From Sporosarcina ureae (lineage in GTDB: Bacteria; Bacillota; Bacilli; Bacillales_A; Planococcaceae): 64,000 bases of DNA. Made by a program: the position numbers and the translations under genes. The notes beneath the pieces were generated by a model that worked only from the letters and a program-made list of their open reading frames with translations, was not told the origin of the DNA and ran no database searches. This document shows positions 1-10,426 of this stretch, piece by piece. The stretch lies in contig NZ_CP015207.1 in the NCBI RefSeq assembly GCF_002101375.1, positions 2,992,001 through 3,056,000 on the forward strand. Direction: 5' to 3'. How positions within the stretch are numbered: position 1 is the stretch's first letter; each line of letters starts with the position of its first letter.

Positions 1-30
1 TTCTAGAAGAAAGAGTGGTGAGTGGGTGGG

Positions 31-164
31 CAACGTTGATCGACGTTCCAGGCGGACGCTTTCCTGCGGGCATGGCTTGAGCCGCTTCCCTCACTTCGTT
101 CAGTCCAGGGTCTCAAACTCATGCTATTCCCGCGGGAGTCGCCGCCTTCCACTTACGATCAACT
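31..164 (-). repeat. ~130-bp intergenic repeat, copy A
   Basis: Read on the minus strand, this stretch matches 2134-2257 over nearly its whole length. Both begin with AGTTGAT, share a central block around GAGACCCTGGACTGAACGAA, carry GGAAAGCGTCCGC near the far end and finish with ATCAAC. The ends are inverted (GTTGAT / ATCAAC) and inner segments are partly complementary, so each copy could fold into a long imperfect hairpin. It resembles intergenic repeats I know from Bacillaceae genomes, but I cannot assign a family name. No believable protein is encoded. Confidence 0.8.
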
Positions 165-203
165 GGTGTCGTTTTTTAATGTGGAATGATGATGCATTTT
201 TAA

Positions 204-256
204 AGAAAAAAAGACAGAACAGAAACCTATAATAATAGGAATTCACTTCTGTCTTA
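204..256 (-). terminator. Rho-independent terminator of rqcH
   Basis: A perfect 9-bp stem (211-219 with 247-255) encloses a smaller CCTAT/ATAGG hairpin. On the minus strand it is followed by a T-rich run (A-run at 204-210 on the plus strand). It starts 32 bp beyond the rqcH stop codon, where the terminator of that gene is expected. Confidence 0.8.
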
Positions 257-287
257 AGATGTTCAAAACATATAGCCATACAGTGCA

Positions 288-1973
288 TTATTTCCGTAAT
301 TTACGTACTAAATCCTCGTCAGGTGTAACGAACACGGTTTTCTGTTCAAAGTAGATAACGAAGCCTGGTTTTGCGCCTGAAGGCTTTTTGACGTGGCGGA
401 TTTGTGTGTAATCGACTGGCACGGAAGAAGATTCACGTGCTTTGCTGAAGTATGCGGATAGCCCGGCTGCTTCTTCGATTGTTTGGGCGTCTGGGTCGAT
501 GTCGTGAATGACGACGTGTGAGCCTGGTATATCTTTTGTGTGTAGCCATACGTGATCCCGAGCCGCCAGTTTGAATGTCAGGTAGTCATTCTGTTTGTTA
601 TTTTTCCCTACTGAGATCGGGATACCTGTGGAAGATACGAAGGCTTCCGGTTGTGGCTTTTTCAGTTTTACTTTCTTTTTACTTCTACGAGCACGCATGA
701 ATCCAAGTTCTACTAATTCTTGACGTATTTCTTCTATGTCGATTGGAGAAGCTTGGTATACTTGCTGTCTGACCATTTCGAAGTATTCGATATCGTCTTT
801 CGTTTTTTCAAGCTGTTCTGCAATCCGAATAAGTGCAGTTTTTGCTTTTGCGTAACGTGAGAAATAGCGTTGTGCGTTATCAATTGGTGACTTTCTTGGG
901 TCGAGTGGAATTGTGACGGTTGTGCCTTGTTCGTAATAGTTTTCTACAGTCACTTCTTTATCGCCTTTATGCAGCATGTAGCTGTTGGCGGTCAATAATT
1001 CACCATATAATTTCAATGTATCTAAGTCTTGCGCTGTTTCTTGTTCTTTTTGTAGTTTCTTTGTTTTGTTTTCCAATTTGGCTATCTCATTAGACAACCA
1101 ACGTTCTAGATCAATAGCCTGAGATTTTACACGTTCCCGTTCTGCTCTGGCAAAATAGACTTTGTCGAGCAAATCCCCTAAAGTAGGAAACGATTGTGTT
1201 ATGCCTTGTGCATGAGTTAATTCAATTGCGGAAAACAAAGTTTTTCTATCATTTTCTATGACAGTTGGTTTCATGGCACCCGAGCTGAAGCTCTCAAGAA
1301 ACGATCGCCACACAGTAAATGATTGGTTATTATCGTCTAAACGATATAATAATTCCGCGGCTGTTAATGGTGAAAAGCCTGCGAAATGTTTTACTACATC
1401 TTTCGATTCCTGCAGTGCACCTACCTGTGTATTGAATTCTGCCTCGGTTACTTCAAACGGATCTAATTTGTTTTGTGGAGGTGCTGGAATATAAGGTTGT
1501 CCAGGTAAAACAGTACGGTAACTGTTAACAGAAGGCGGTAAATGTTTCATGCTGTCAATAATCATATCGCGTGAAGCGTCGAGTAAAATCAAATTACTAT
1601 GTCGTCCCATGATCTCAATGACTAATTTCCGTTCAATCTGGTCACCCAGCTCGTTTCGAGCCTGAACGTGAATATTTACAATCCGGTCATTCTCATGCTG
1701 TTCAATCGATGTAATCATCCCGCCCTCAAGTTGTTTGCGTAATACCATACAAAACAACGGTGGCTCAGAAGGATTCGTTAACACTTCATTCGTCAACTGT
1801 AATCGTGAAAATGAAGGATGTAGTGATACTAATAATTTATGATTTCTATTAGTGGCGCGGATTTGAAAAATGATTTCCTGTGAATTCGGCTGATGAATCT
1901 TCGAAATCCGACCAGTCTTCAGTTGCTGCAGTTCGCTTACTATTGCTTTTGTAAATAAACCATCAAATGCCAT
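288..1973 (-). CDS. rqcH: Ribosome quality control protein RqcH (NFACT family, YloA)
   Basis: 561 aa, close to the ~570 aa of B. subtilis RqcH/YloA. In this family the protein binds obstructed 50S subunits carrying peptidyl-tRNA and directs C-terminal alanine tailing, marking stalled nascent chains for degradation. The NFACT-N domain begins at MAFDGLF. An Asp-Arg pair (NDRIV, about residues 95-97) matches the DR motif required for tailing, and EIMGRHSN follows about 30 residues later. The middle is charged and coiled-coil-like, and the C-terminal NFACT-R region contains WLHTKDIPGSHVVI. The minus strand has a good GAGGAA ribosome site before the ATG. It is transcribed away from gmk, and yloB, yicC and remA do not lie beside it as in B. 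subtilis. Confidence 0.95.
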   Translation of the reverse strand: MAFDGLFTKAIVSELQQLKTGRISKIHQPNSQEIIFQIRATNRNHKLLVSLHPSFSRLQLTNEVLTNPSEPPLFCMVLRKQLEGGMITSIEQHENDRIVNIHVQARNELGDQIERKLVIEIMGRHSNLILLDASRDMIIDSMKHLPPSVNSYRTVLPGQPYIPAPPQNKLDPFEVTEAEFNTQVGALQESKDVVKHFAGFSPLTAAELLYRLDDNNQSFTVWRSFLESFSSGAMKPTVIENDRKTLFSAIELTHAQGITQSFPTLGDLLDKVYFARAERERVKSQAIDLERWLSNEIAKLENKTKKLQKEQETAQDLDTLKLYGELLTANSYMLHKGDKEVTVENYYEQGTTVTIPLDPRKSPIDNAQRYFSRYAKAKTALIRIAEQLEKTKDDIEYFEMVRQQVYQASPIDIEEIRQELVELGFMRARRSKKKVKLKKPQPEAFVSSTGIPISVGKNNKQNDYLTFKLAARDHVWLHTKDIPGSHVVIHDIDPDAQTIEEAAGLSAYFSKARESSSVPVDYTQIRHVKKPSGAKPGFVIYFEQKTVFVTPDEDLVRKLRK

Positions 1974-2006
1974 ACGGATTCCTCTTTCATTTCGTTTTGT
2001 TCCATT

Positions 2007-2036
2007 TTAGCACTCATCGTATGATTATGGTATAAT
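2007..2036 (+). promoter_or_regulatory. Probable sigma-A promoter upstream of gmk
   Basis: TTAGCA (2007-2012), an 18-bp spacer and a perfect TATAAT (2031-2036) preceded by TG at the extended -10 position. It points toward gmk, giving a leader of about 260 nt that contains repeat copy B. The rest of 1974-2304 shows nothing else I can identify. Confidence 0.5.
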
Positions 2037-2133
2037 ATGAACAGATTGCACACATGGACCTTTTCAGTTTAACTATAAAATTCTAGTATCTTCTGGACTT
2101 TCTTGTTAAAGTTAAATGTTAGGAAGCGTTACT

Positions 2134-2257
2134 AGTTGATTGAAGCGTAAGGTGGCGACTCCTAAGGGAACAGCATGCGTCTTGAGACCCTGGACTGAAC
2201 GAAGTAAGGGAAGCGGCTTCCCTGGAAAGCGTCCGCTTGAAGCGTAAATCAACGGTG
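2134..2257 (+). repeat. ~130-bp intergenic repeat, copy B
   Basis: Plus-strand copy of the element seen inverted at 31-164, with terminal AGTTGATT / AAATCAAC and the same central block. Differences are scattered substitutions plus a short length change, so this is an aged repeat and not a recent duplication. It lies in the probable 5' leader of gmk, between the promoter and the gene. Confidence 0.8.
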
Positions 2258-2271
2258 CGTAACAAGTATGA

Positions 2272-2922
<651 letters not shown>

Positions 2923-2925
2923 ACT

Positions 2926-3150
2926 ATGTTATATCCATCAGTTGATTCACTAAAAGGAAAAGTTGATTCTAAATACACACTGGTTACACTGGCAGCTAAG
3001 CGTGCACGTGAACTACAAGAAAAACATGACGAAACGCTTCATTCATACCGGTCAGTAAAAAGTGTTGGTAGGGCTCTCGAGGAAGTAGCAGCGGGCGTCT
3101 TGATCAACGTAGCGGCAGACGAATCCATTATTTATGAAGACGAAGTTTGA
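2926..3150 (+). CDS. rpoZ: DNA-directed RNA polymerase omega subunit
   Basis: 74 aa, slightly longer than the ~67 aa B. subtilis omega. Omega stabilises the folding of beta-prime in RNA polymerase. The N-terminus MLYPSVDSL, the AAKRARELQ helix and the later [13 protein letters not shown] stretch are family hallmarks. GGAGGG just before the gmk stop codon provides the ribosome site. It is the last gene before a terminator-like hairpin. Confidence 0.95.
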   Translation: MLYPSVDSLKGKVDSKYTLVTLAAKRARELQEKHDETLHSYRSVKSVGRALEEVAAGVLINVAADESIIYEDEV

Positions 3151-3165
3151 TTTGATATAAAAAAC

Positions 3166-3209
3166 AACTCCCTTGGAATTCAACCGTTCTCAGGGAGTTT
3201 ATTATTTTT
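3166..3209 (+). terminator. Terminator between rpoZ and coaBC
   Basis: AACTCCCT (3166-3173) pairs with AGGGAGTT (3192-3199), with additional inner pairing, followed by a T-rich tail. It separates gmk-rpoZ from coaBC. I see no convincing new promoter before coaBC, so it may be leaky or act as an attenuator. Confidence 0.75.
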
Positions 3210-3227
3210 AGAAAGGACGAGAGTTCC

Positions 3228-4448
3228 ATGAAGATAGAAAATAAAAACATTTTACTCTGCGTAACAGGTGGTATTGCAGTTTATAAAGCTGTTGCACTCG
3301 TCAGCAAATTAAGTCAGGCCGGCGCGAATGTAAAAGTCGTGATGACGGATTCCGCGAAAGAATTTGTACAGCCATTATCCTTTCAAGTCATGTCACGCAA
3401 TGATGTATATTTTGATACATTTGATGAAAAAGATTCTCGCGTTATTGCGCATATCGAGTTAGCGGACTGGGCAGATTTAGTGGTCGTTGCGCCTGCTACG
3501 GCTAATGTGATCGGTAAGCTTGCCCATGGAATTGCAGATAATATGGTGACGACTATTTTACTTGCAACTCAAGCAGACGTTTGGATTGCGCCTGCAATGA
3601 ATGTACATATGTATGCCCATCCTGCTGTTATGCGTAATATTGAACAATTACATATGGATGGCTGTCAATTTATCGAACCGTCAGAGGGGTTTTTAGCTTG
3701 CGGTTATGTAGGTAAGGGGCGTTTGGAAGAACCTGAAAAAATTACCGAGTTAATTAGCGAGTATTTTAATGAAGTATCCTATCAACCTTTACGTGGTAAG
3801 AAAGTTGTCATTACAGCTGGACCGACTCGTGAACGTATAGATCCTGTCCGCTATGTATCTAATTTTTCAAGTGGCAAAATGGGTTACGCAATGGCAGAAG
3901 CAGCACAGCAGCTGGGTGCTCATACCGTACTAATTTCAGGACCAGTTGAGCTATCCGTTCCATCTGGAGTCCATGTGATAAATGTAGAAAGTGCCGCTGA
4001 AATGTTCGATGCTGTAATCAGTCAGTATGCTGATGCATCCATTGTAGTAAAATCGGCAGCTGTTGCAGACTATCGGCCGAAAAACATACATGACCAAAAA
4101 ATGAAGAAAAAAGATGGCGATGATGTACTTGAATTGGAACGGACGACCGATATCTTAAAAACACTTGGAAAGCGCAAAGAAAATCAATTACTGATTGGCT
4201 TTGCAGCTGAAACGACGGATGCGATTGCCTACGGACAAAAGAAATTAGAATCTAAAAATCTAGATTATATTATCGTCAACGATGTCACGGATCCTGGTGG
4301 CGGTTTTGGTAGTGAAACAAATGTCGTGACATTGCTATCTAGAGAAGGAGAAACTATTCCTTTTTCTGCAATGCCAAAAGTGCAACTAGCAAAGCGATTA
4401 TTTGAAACCATACTTCAGCATGAAAGTAGTAAGTTGCATGATCGCTGA
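3228..4448 (+). CDS. coaBC: Bifunctional phosphopantothenoylcysteine decarboxylase / phosphopantothenate-cysteine ligase
   Basis: 406 aa, normal for CoaBC. It makes 4'-phosphopantetheine from 4'-phosphopantothenate and cysteine, two consecutive steps of coenzyme A synthesis. The N-terminal flavoprotein (CoaC) half starts GGIAVYKA and contains PAMNVHMY and the ACGYVGKGR segment with the conserved cysteine. The C-terminal ligase (CoaB) half starts around KKVVITAGPTRE and has RYVSNFSSGKMG. A GAAAGGA site precedes the ATG. The end overlaps the start of priA by 11 bp. Confidence 0.96.
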   Translation: MKIENKNILLCVTGGIAVYKAVALVSKLSQAGANVKVVMTDSAKEFVQPLSFQVMSRNDVYFDTFDEKDSRVIAHIELADWADLVVVAPATANVIGKLAHGIADNMVTTILLATQADVWIAPAMNVHMYAHPAVMRNIEQLHMDGCQFIEPSEGFLACGYVGKGRLEEPEKITELISEYFNEVSYQPLRGKKVVITAGPTRERIDPVRYVSNFSSGKMGYAMAEAAQQLGAHTVLISGPVELSVPSGVHVINVESAAEMFDAVISQYADASIVVKSAAVADYRPKNIHDQKMKKKDGDDVLELERTTDILKTLGKRKENQLLIGFAAETTDAIAYGQKKLESKNLDYIIVNDVTDPGGGFGSETNVVTLLSREGETIPFSAMPKVQLAKRLFETILQHESSKLHDR

Positions 4449-6846
4449 AGTCATTGTAGATGTAGCAGCCTATCCAATTGACCGGCCATTTGATTATGCA
4501 GTTCCTATCGATTGGGAACATGTAATGGAGCCAGGATTACGGGTAAAGGTTCCTTTTGGTCCACGAAAAGTAGCGGGCTATGTGACAGGTATAAAAGAAG
4601 AGAGCGAATTAGATCGTAATAAAATTAAACCGCTCGCAGAAATTATAGATTTAGAGCCAGTGCTGTCTGCAGAATTATTAGCCTTGTCGAAGTGGATGGC
4701 AACGGAAACGATTGCCTATGAAATCGATGCACTGCAAGTCATGTTGCCTGCAGCTATGCGCGCCAAATATGAAAAGATCATGACAGTGATCAAACCAGAA
4801 GAGCTTGATGACTCATTCCGCGCATTTTTGGGGAACCGCCAGCACGTCACATTAAAAGCACTTCAAGATGCGAATTTATTAAATGAAGTAAAGAAATATA
4901 ATGAGCTAGGGATTGTCGAAATTGATACGGCGATCCAGCAGAAAACTAAAATGAAAAAAGTTCGAATGATTCACGTGCCGGATGCGAAACAACTTGAAAT
5001 GGCTTTGGAAGAAGTACATCCAAATGCAAAAAAACAACAAGAACTACTCCGTTGGCTATTGTTGCATCCGACAGAATCAATAGAAGCGAGTCAGATCCTC
5101 AATGAATCTGGTGTTACCGCTTCTGTTTTGAAGTCACTTGTAGATAAAGCGATAGTCGAACAATCGCAAGTGGAAGTGTACCGTGAATTAGCAACACCCC
5201 AAATGCAAGATAGCGGTAAACCGGAGCATCTAACAGACGAACAGCAAATCGCTCTTTCCGCTATTGAACAGTCGAGTGACAACAACATCCAGGAAACCTT
5301 TTTACTTCATGGTATTACAGGGAGTGGGAAGACGGAAGTTTATTTACAGGCCATCGATCATGTGTTGAAACAAGGGAAAGAAGCGATAGTGCTAGTACCT
5401 GAGATCGCATTGACACCTCAAATGACGGCCAGATTTAAAGGACGGTTTGGAGAATTAGTTGCCGTTTTGCATAGCGGTTTATCCGCAGGCGAAAAATATG
5501 ATGAATGGCGCCGGATCCATCGGGGTGAAGTGAAAGTTGCAATTGGTGCACGTTCAGCCGTATTTGCTCCCTTCACAAATTTAGGATTACTGATTCTCGA
5601 TGAAGAACATGAATCTACCTATAAACAAGAAGAATCACCAAGGTACCATGCACGGGATGTTGCAATCTGGCGTGCCGAATACTATCAATGTCCTGTTATT
5701 TTAGGGAGTGCGACACCGTCACTCGAGTCTTATGCTCGGGCTTCTAAAGGAGTGTATTCATTATTAACACTATCCAAACGGGCAAAGAATCAAGCTTTGC
5801 CAAGTGTGGAAGTGGTGGATATGCGAGAAGAACTTAAAGTAGGAAACCGTTCGATGTTTTCTGTAGCGCTGGCTGAAGGGATTCGCGAACGATTGGCACG
5901 AAAAGAACAAATTGTCCTGCTGCTTAATAAACGTGGATTTTCAAGTTTCGTTCTTTGTCGTGATTGCGGAACAGTTGTCGAATGTCCAAATTGCGATATT
6001 TCATTGACATATCATCGAGCAAGCGAGAGTTTGAAATGCCATTATTGTGGTCATGAAGAACGAGTACCTTCCGAATGTCCGGAATGTACAAGCGAGCATA
6101 TTCGGTTCTTCGGAACTGGAACACAAAAAGCACAAGAAGAACTATATAAATTAGTACCTGAAGCCCGCGTAATCCGGATGGATATCGATACGACGAATAC
6201 AAAAGGCGCTCATGAACGTTTGCTATACGATTTTGGCGAAGGAAAAGCAGACATTTTACTTGGAACACAAATGATAGCCAAAGGGCTGGATTTTCCGCGT
6301 ATAACTTTAGTAGGGGTATTGGCAGCCGATACATCTCTTCATTTGGCCGACTTCCGCGCCGCCGAGAAAACATTCCAATTATTGACACAAGTGAGTGGTA
6401 GAGCGGGGCGAGATCAATTGCCTGGTGAAGTGGTCATTCAGACATATGATCCGGAGCACTACGCGATTGAATTATCCAAAACACAGGATTATGTCCCTTT
6501 TTATGAAATGGAAATGGGTAGAAGAAGACAACTTGGTTATCCACCATACTATTACGTGACGGTTGTACAGTTTAGTCACGAAGATGTATTAAAAGCAGCG
6601 AACTATGCACATAAAGGCACTGAATTTATGGCGGAGCGACTATCACAAGGTACTGTTATCATTGGACCAACAGCAGCTGCCATCAGTCGCCTCAACAATA
6701 GATATCGATACCAAAGTTTGATAAAATACAAACATGAACCCGCACTTATACCGGTTCTGCAACAACTTTTAAAACACTACAAAACGAGTTGGGCAAAAGA
6801 CGGCTTGGTCATGTCGATTAACCGTGAACCAACATCGATCTTTTAA
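4438..6846 (+). CDS. priA: Primosomal protein N', replication restart helicase
   Basis: 802 aa, the B. subtilis PriA length. This 3'-5' helicase recognises stalled forks and loads the replicative helicase through DnaD/DnaB/DnaI in Bacillales. The N-terminal 3'BD starts IAEVIVDVAAYPIDRPFDY. The Walker A motif is GITGSGKTE and the DEEH box is LDEEHESTYKQEE. The zinc-binding region has CRDCGTVVECPNC and CHYCGHEE...CPEC. I chose ATG 4438 because homology begins here, inside the 3' end of coaBC; an in-frame ATG at 4402 adds 12 unconserved residues. The overlap suggests translational coupling. Confidence 0.96.
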   Translation: MIAEVIVDVAAYPIDRPFDYAVPIDWEHVMEPGLRVKVPFGPRKVAGYVTGIKEESELDRNKIKPLAEIIDLEPVLSAELLALSKWMATETIAYEIDALQVMLPAAMRAKYEKIMTVIKPEELDDSFRAFLGNRQHVTLKALQDANLLNEVKKYNELGIVEIDTAIQQKTKMKKVRMIHVPDAKQLEMALEEVHPNAKKQQELLRWLLLHPTESIEASQILNESGVTASVLKSLVDKAIVEQSQVEVYRELATPQMQDSGKPEHLTDEQQIALSAIEQSSDNNIQETFLLHGITGSGKTEVYLQAIDHVLKQGKEAIVLVPEIALTPQMTARFKGRFGELVAVLHSGLSAGEKYDEWRRIHRGEVKVAIGARSAVFAPFTNLGLLILDEEHESTYKQEESPRYHARDVAIWRAEYYQCPVILGSATPSLESYARASKGVYSLLTLSKRAKNQALPSVEVVDMREELKVGNRSMFSVALAEGIRERLARKEQIVLLLNKRGFSSFVLCRDCGTVVECPNCDISLTYHRASESLKCHYCGHEERVPSECPECTSEHIRFFGTGTQKAQEELYKLVPEARVIRMDIDTTNTKGAHERLLYDFGEGKADILLGTQMIAKGLDFPRITLVGVLAADTSLHLADFRAAEKTFQLLTQVSGRAGRDQLPGEVVIQTYDPEHYAIELSKTQDYVPFYEMEMGRRRQLGYPPYYYVTVVQFSHEDVLKAANYAHKGTEFMAERLSQGTVIIGPTAAAISRLNNRYRYQSLIKYKHEPALIPVLQQLLKHYKTSWAKDGLVMSINREPTSIF

Positions 6847-6875
6847 CCTTTCTTCGAAGAAATGAGGAAATTATT

Positions 6876-7367
6876 TTGACTATATTGAAAATCATCAAGC
6901 ACCCATCATCTATTCTTACGACTCCATGTAAGGAAGTAACTGTATTTGACGATGAATTGGGTGTCTTACTTGATAATATGCATGAAACGATGATAGAACA
7001 TGACGGCGTGGGCATAGCCGCACCACAAATCGGTAAATCGATTCGTGTGGCGATTGTAGACTTCGATGAAGGACAAGATATCATCGAAATGATCAATCCT
7101 GTCGTCACGGCAACTGGAGGATCTGAAGTAGAAGTTGAAGGATGTTTAAGTTTCCCTGGATTGTTTGGAGAAGTAGAGCGTCCTTTCCATGTAAGGATTG
7201 AAGCACAAGAACGTAATGGTAAGCTATATGAATTAGAAGCAGAAGGCTATGAAGCACGTGCCATCTTACACGAGATCGATCATTTGAACGGTGTTCTATT
7301 CGATAAAAAGATTCAACGTGTCGTTGATCCATCTGAATTCGAAGACGAAGAGGAGGATGACGAATGA
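6876..7367 (+). CDS. def: Peptide deformylase
   Basis: 163 aa with a TTG start; AATGAGGA lies about 8 nt upstream. It removes the formyl group from the initiator Met of nascent proteins. Motif I is [10 protein letters not shown], motif II is EGCLSFPG and motif III is HEIDH, together giving the Cys-His-His metal site. The tail after the core is acidic (FEDEEEDDE). It overlaps fmt by 4 bp, pairing deformylation with formylation as in many bacteria. Confidence 0.96.
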   Translation: MTILKIIKHPSSILTTPCKEVTVFDDELGVLLDNMHETMIEHDGVGIAAPQIGKSIRVAIVDFDEGQDIIEMINPVVTATGGSEVEVEGCLSFPGLFGEVERPFHVRIEAQERNGKLYELEAEGYEARAILHEIDHLNGVLFDKKIQRVVDPSEFEDEEEDDE

Positions 7368-8302
7368 CAAAACTCATTTTCATGGGAACACCTGAATTTT
7401 CTGTAGGTGTTTTGACGATGCTATATAATGAGGGATATGAAATCCTAGCTGTCGTAACACAACCGGATCGTCCCGTTGGCCGTAAGCGTGTTTTGACACC
7501 ACCTCCCGTAAAGGAAGAAGCAATGCGTTTAGGTCTACCTGTCATTCAGCCTGAGAAGCTTAAAGGCTCTGTAGAGTTGGAAGAAATCCTCGAACTAAAA
7601 CCGGAGTTAATAGTAACAGCTGCATTTGGTCAATTGCTTCCGAATGAACTACTCGAGGCACCGAAACTCGGTTGTATAAATGTCCATGCTTCTTTATTAC
7701 CTAACTACCGTGGCGGCGCACCGATTCATCAGGCGGTTATGGATGGTAAGAAAGAAACGGGTGTCACGATCATGTACATGGCGGAGAAACTGGATGCGGG
7801 TGATATCATTTCACAAGTCACCACTCCAATTGAAGAAACAGACGATACGGGGACGATGTTTACAAAACTATCTGTAGCAGGAACTACATTACTAAAAGAA
7901 ACATTACCCTCTATCATTGATGGCACGAATGAGCGAACAGTTCAGGATGAGACACAAGTGACGTTTGCAAGAAACATATCGAGAGAACAGGAACGAATTG
8001 ACTGGACGAGTTCAGCTAGGTCGATCTATAACCAAGTACGAGGGTTACACCCTTGGCCAGTTGCCTATACAAAGTTTGCTGGTGATCAAGTGAAAATTTG
8101 GTGGACTCAGATGGAAGAACAACCATCCAGTGCGTCACCTGGAGACATCATCGGTCTAGAAAAGGACCGTATTATTGTACAGACAGGTGAAGGTGCATTG
8201 GCAATTACCGATTTACAACCAGCCGGAAAAAAACGAATGACAGCTACCGTATTCTTAAATGGAATCGGATCAAAATGGCAAGTGGGAGACAAGTTTGAAT
8301 GA
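7364..8302 (+). CDS. fmt: Methionyl-tRNA formyltransferase
   Basis: 312 aa, standard length. It formylates Met-tRNAfMet from 10-formyl-THF for translation initiation. [11 protein letters not shown] begins the Rossmann-like domain, and [17 protein letters not shown] holds the conserved Asn-His catalytic residues of the formyltransferase fold. A C-terminal OB-like domain follows ([10 protein letters not shown]). GAGGAGG is 8 nt before the ATG. It overlaps def by 4 bp and rsmB by 4 bp. Confidence 0.97.
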   Translation: MTKLIFMGTPEFSVGVLTMLYNEGYEILAVVTQPDRPVGRKRVLTPPPVKEEAMRLGLPVIQPEKLKGSVELEEILELKPELIVTAAFGQLLPNELLEAPKLGCINVHASLLPNYRGGAPIHQAVMDGKKETGVTIMYMAEKLDAGDIISQVTTPIEETDDTGTMFTKLSVAGTTLLKETLPSIIDGTNERTVQDETQVTFARNISREQERIDWTSSARSIYNQVRGLHPWPVAYTKFAGDQVKIWWTQMEEQPSSASPGDIIGLEKDRIIVQTGEGALAITDLQPAGKKRMTATVFLNGIGSKWQVGDKFE

Positions 8303-9639
8303 CAAATTATAAAAAGAAAATTTGGCGTGGCAATGTACGTGATGCGGCATTATCCATGTTGATGCAAATTGAAGAAGAGCAAGCGTATAGTAATTTATTG
8401 CTTCATAAAACGATTGAAATCTATGACCTTCAACCAAAAGACCGAGCATTATTGACGGAATTAACTTACGGTACATTACAACAACAAATGACACTGGATT
8501 ATTATTTAGCACCATTTGTTAGAGGGAAACTACAACCGTGGGTACGACAGCTACTTCGTCTATCCGTTTATCAAATCATTTACCTATCTAAAATTCCTGA
8601 GCATGCCGTTGTCAATGAAGCAGTAAAAATTGCCAATAAGCGCGGACATAAAGGTGTTTCATCGATGGTCAATGGAATACTGCGCTCAATTTTGCGTGAA
8701 GGCGTACCTTCTTTAGATGAAATTGAAGACCCTGTCGCTCGTTTGTCTATTGAGACAAGTCACCCTGAATGGTTGATTCGAAGATGGATTGAGCAATACG
8801 GCATGGAACAAGCAACCGCTGCGGCAGTTGTCAATAATCAGCCGCCGATCACAACTGCACGTATCAATAAAACAAAAACTAATATAGGCGAAGTAATCGG
8901 CTTACTGAAAAAAGAAGGAATTACTGCAATAGCGGGTACTCTTTCTGATAGCAGTATCCAAGTAGAGTCAGGTAACCTCGCTTCTACAGAAGTGTTTAAA
9001 CAAGGCTTGCTGACAATTCAAGACGAGAGTTCAATGCTTCCAGCTATCGCATTACAAGTGGAACCAGGTATGCGAGTATTGGATATGTGTGCCGCTCCTG
9101 GTGGTAAAACTACACATATTGCAGAACGTATGAAAGATGAAGGAGAAATTCAAGCACATGATCTGCACCCCCATAAATTACGTTTAATTGACCAAAATGC
9201 AGAGCGTCTCGGTTTGACTTCCATTCATACAAATAGCGGAGATAGTAGAGAGTTATTAAAAACATATGAACCTCAATCTTTTGACCGAGTACTAGTAGAT
9301 GCCCCGTGTAGTGGGTTAGGGGTTATTCGTAGAAAACCTGAAATTAAATATAAGAAAACGATACAAGATATTGAAAATCTAACAGTCATTCAAAAAGAAC
9401 TACTCGAAGTTGCCTGTCAGTTGGTGAAAAAAGACGGTCTCTTAGTTTACAGTACATGCACGATTGATAAATCCGAAAACGAAGAGATAGTGGAATGGTT
9501 CTTGAAAAAGCAGCCAGACTTCGCACTCGTTCCACTCCATATTCTTGAAGGCGACCATGAGTACCGCTATTTGCAAATATTACCGCACGACCATCAAAGT
9601 GACGGTTTCTTTGTAGCGACGTTACAAAGAATCAACTAA
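8299..9639 (+). CDS. rsmB: 16S rRNA m5C967 methyltransferase
   Basis: 446 aa. RsmB methylates C967 of 16S rRNA using SAM. The N-terminal NusB-like domain ([16 protein letters not shown]) is followed by the SAM-dependent domain with [10 protein letters not shown] (motif I) and DAPCSGLG (motif IV, catalytic Cys). YSTCTI carries the second conserved Cys (motif VI). It overlaps fmt by 4 bp and lies 28 bp before prpC, in the conserved def-fmt-rsmB-prpC-prkC order. Confidence 0.95.
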   Translation: MTNYKKKIWRGNVRDAALSMLMQIEEEQAYSNLLLHKTIEIYDLQPKDRALLTELTYGTLQQQMTLDYYLAPFVRGKLQPWVRQLLRLSVYQIIYLSKIPEHAVVNEAVKIANKRGHKGVSSMVNGILRSILREGVPSLDEIEDPVARLSIETSHPEWLIRRWIEQYGMEQATAAAVVNNQPPITTARINKTKTNIGEVIGLLKKEGITAIAGTLSDSSIQVESGNLASTEVFKQGLLTIQDESSMLPAIALQVEPGMRVLDMCAAPGGKTTHIAERMKDEGEIQAHDLHPHKLRLIDQNAERLGLTSIHTNSGDSRELLKTYEPQSFDRVLVDAPCSGLGVIRRKPEIKYKKTIQDIENLTVIQKELLEVACQLVKKDGLLVYSTCTIDKSENEEIVEWFLKKQPDFALVPLHILEGDHEYRYLQILPHDHQSDGFFVATLQRIN

Positions 9640-9667
9640 CCAGACCCATTGGAATGGAGGGTAGCCT

Positions 9668-10426
9668 ATGGAATATGAAATACGCTCAGATACAGGACAG
9701 AAACGAACTGTGAATGAAGACGAAGCAGCCGTATTCGTTCATTCTGAAAAGCAGACGATACTCGCAGTCATAGCAGATGGAATGGGCGGTCATAAGGGCG
9801 GAGATTATGCTAGTGCTACGGCGGTGCGTATGATAGGCGAGCTATTCATGTCTGCCGACAAAGAAGTCGTAACGGAGCAGGATTGGATTGACTTGTTGTA
9901 TGATGCGATAGTGGATATTAACCAGTTTTTGTATACTACTGCGCAGGAAGATGACACGTATAAAGGCATGGGAACAACGCTAGACCTTGCATTGATCTTG
10001 GATGATCACTGTGTAGTTTTTCATGTGGGAGACAGCCGGATTTATCAAGTGACAGGCAAAGCAATTCGGCAAATTACAAAAGACCATTCTTTTGTTAATG
10101 TACTGATTGATAGCGGAGAAATTACGGAACAAGAAGCCGAAGTGCATCCGCAACGTAATTGGATTATGAAAGCGGTAGGTTCGGAGAAATCCATCGTACC
10201 TGACCGTTACACATTTTCATTACTGTCACATTCGTTTTTATTACTTTGTACAGATGGTTTAAGCAATAAAATCGAAAAAGAAACTATGCTTGATATTATG
10301 TTAAATGAAAATTCATTAGCAAAAAAAGCGGATGAGTTCATAGACTTAGCGAACCAGCGTGGTGGGGAAGATAATATTACTGTCATACTACTGGCTATTC
10401 CCGAAATTGAGGTGAATCCCGTATGA
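9668..10426 (+). CDS. prpC: PP2C-type protein phosphatase
   Basis: 252 aa. It removes phosphate from Ser/Thr residues targeted by the adjacent PrkC kinase. Metal-binding motifs are present in order: RTVNEDE, ADGMGGHKGG, GDSRIY, DGLS and EDNITV. ATGGAGGG precedes the ATG. The stop codon overlaps the prkC start (ATGA), so phosphatase and kinase are made from coupled cistrons. The usual symbol in B. subtilis is prpC; stp is used elsewhere. Confidence 0.95.
   Translation: MEYEIRSDTGQKRTVNEDEAAVFVHSEKQTILAVIADGMGGHKGGDYASATAVRMIGELFMSADKEVVTEQDWIDLLYDAIVDINQFLYTTAQEDDTYKGMGTTLDLALILDDHCVVFHVGDSRIYQVTGKAIRQITKDHSFVNVLIDSGEITEQEAEVHPQRNWIMKAVGSEKSIVPDRYTFSLLSHSFLLLCTDGLSNKIEKETMLDIMLNENSLAKKADEFIDLANQRGGEDNITVILLAIPEIEVNPV

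Noticed and set aside
26..232. Short open frame at the window start
   Set aside because: It runs through repeat copy A and has no ribosome site or recognisable protein features.
5924..6388. 154-residue minus-strand open frame inside priA
   Set aside because: It is the complement of a well-conserved gene, with no ribosome site or family resemblance.
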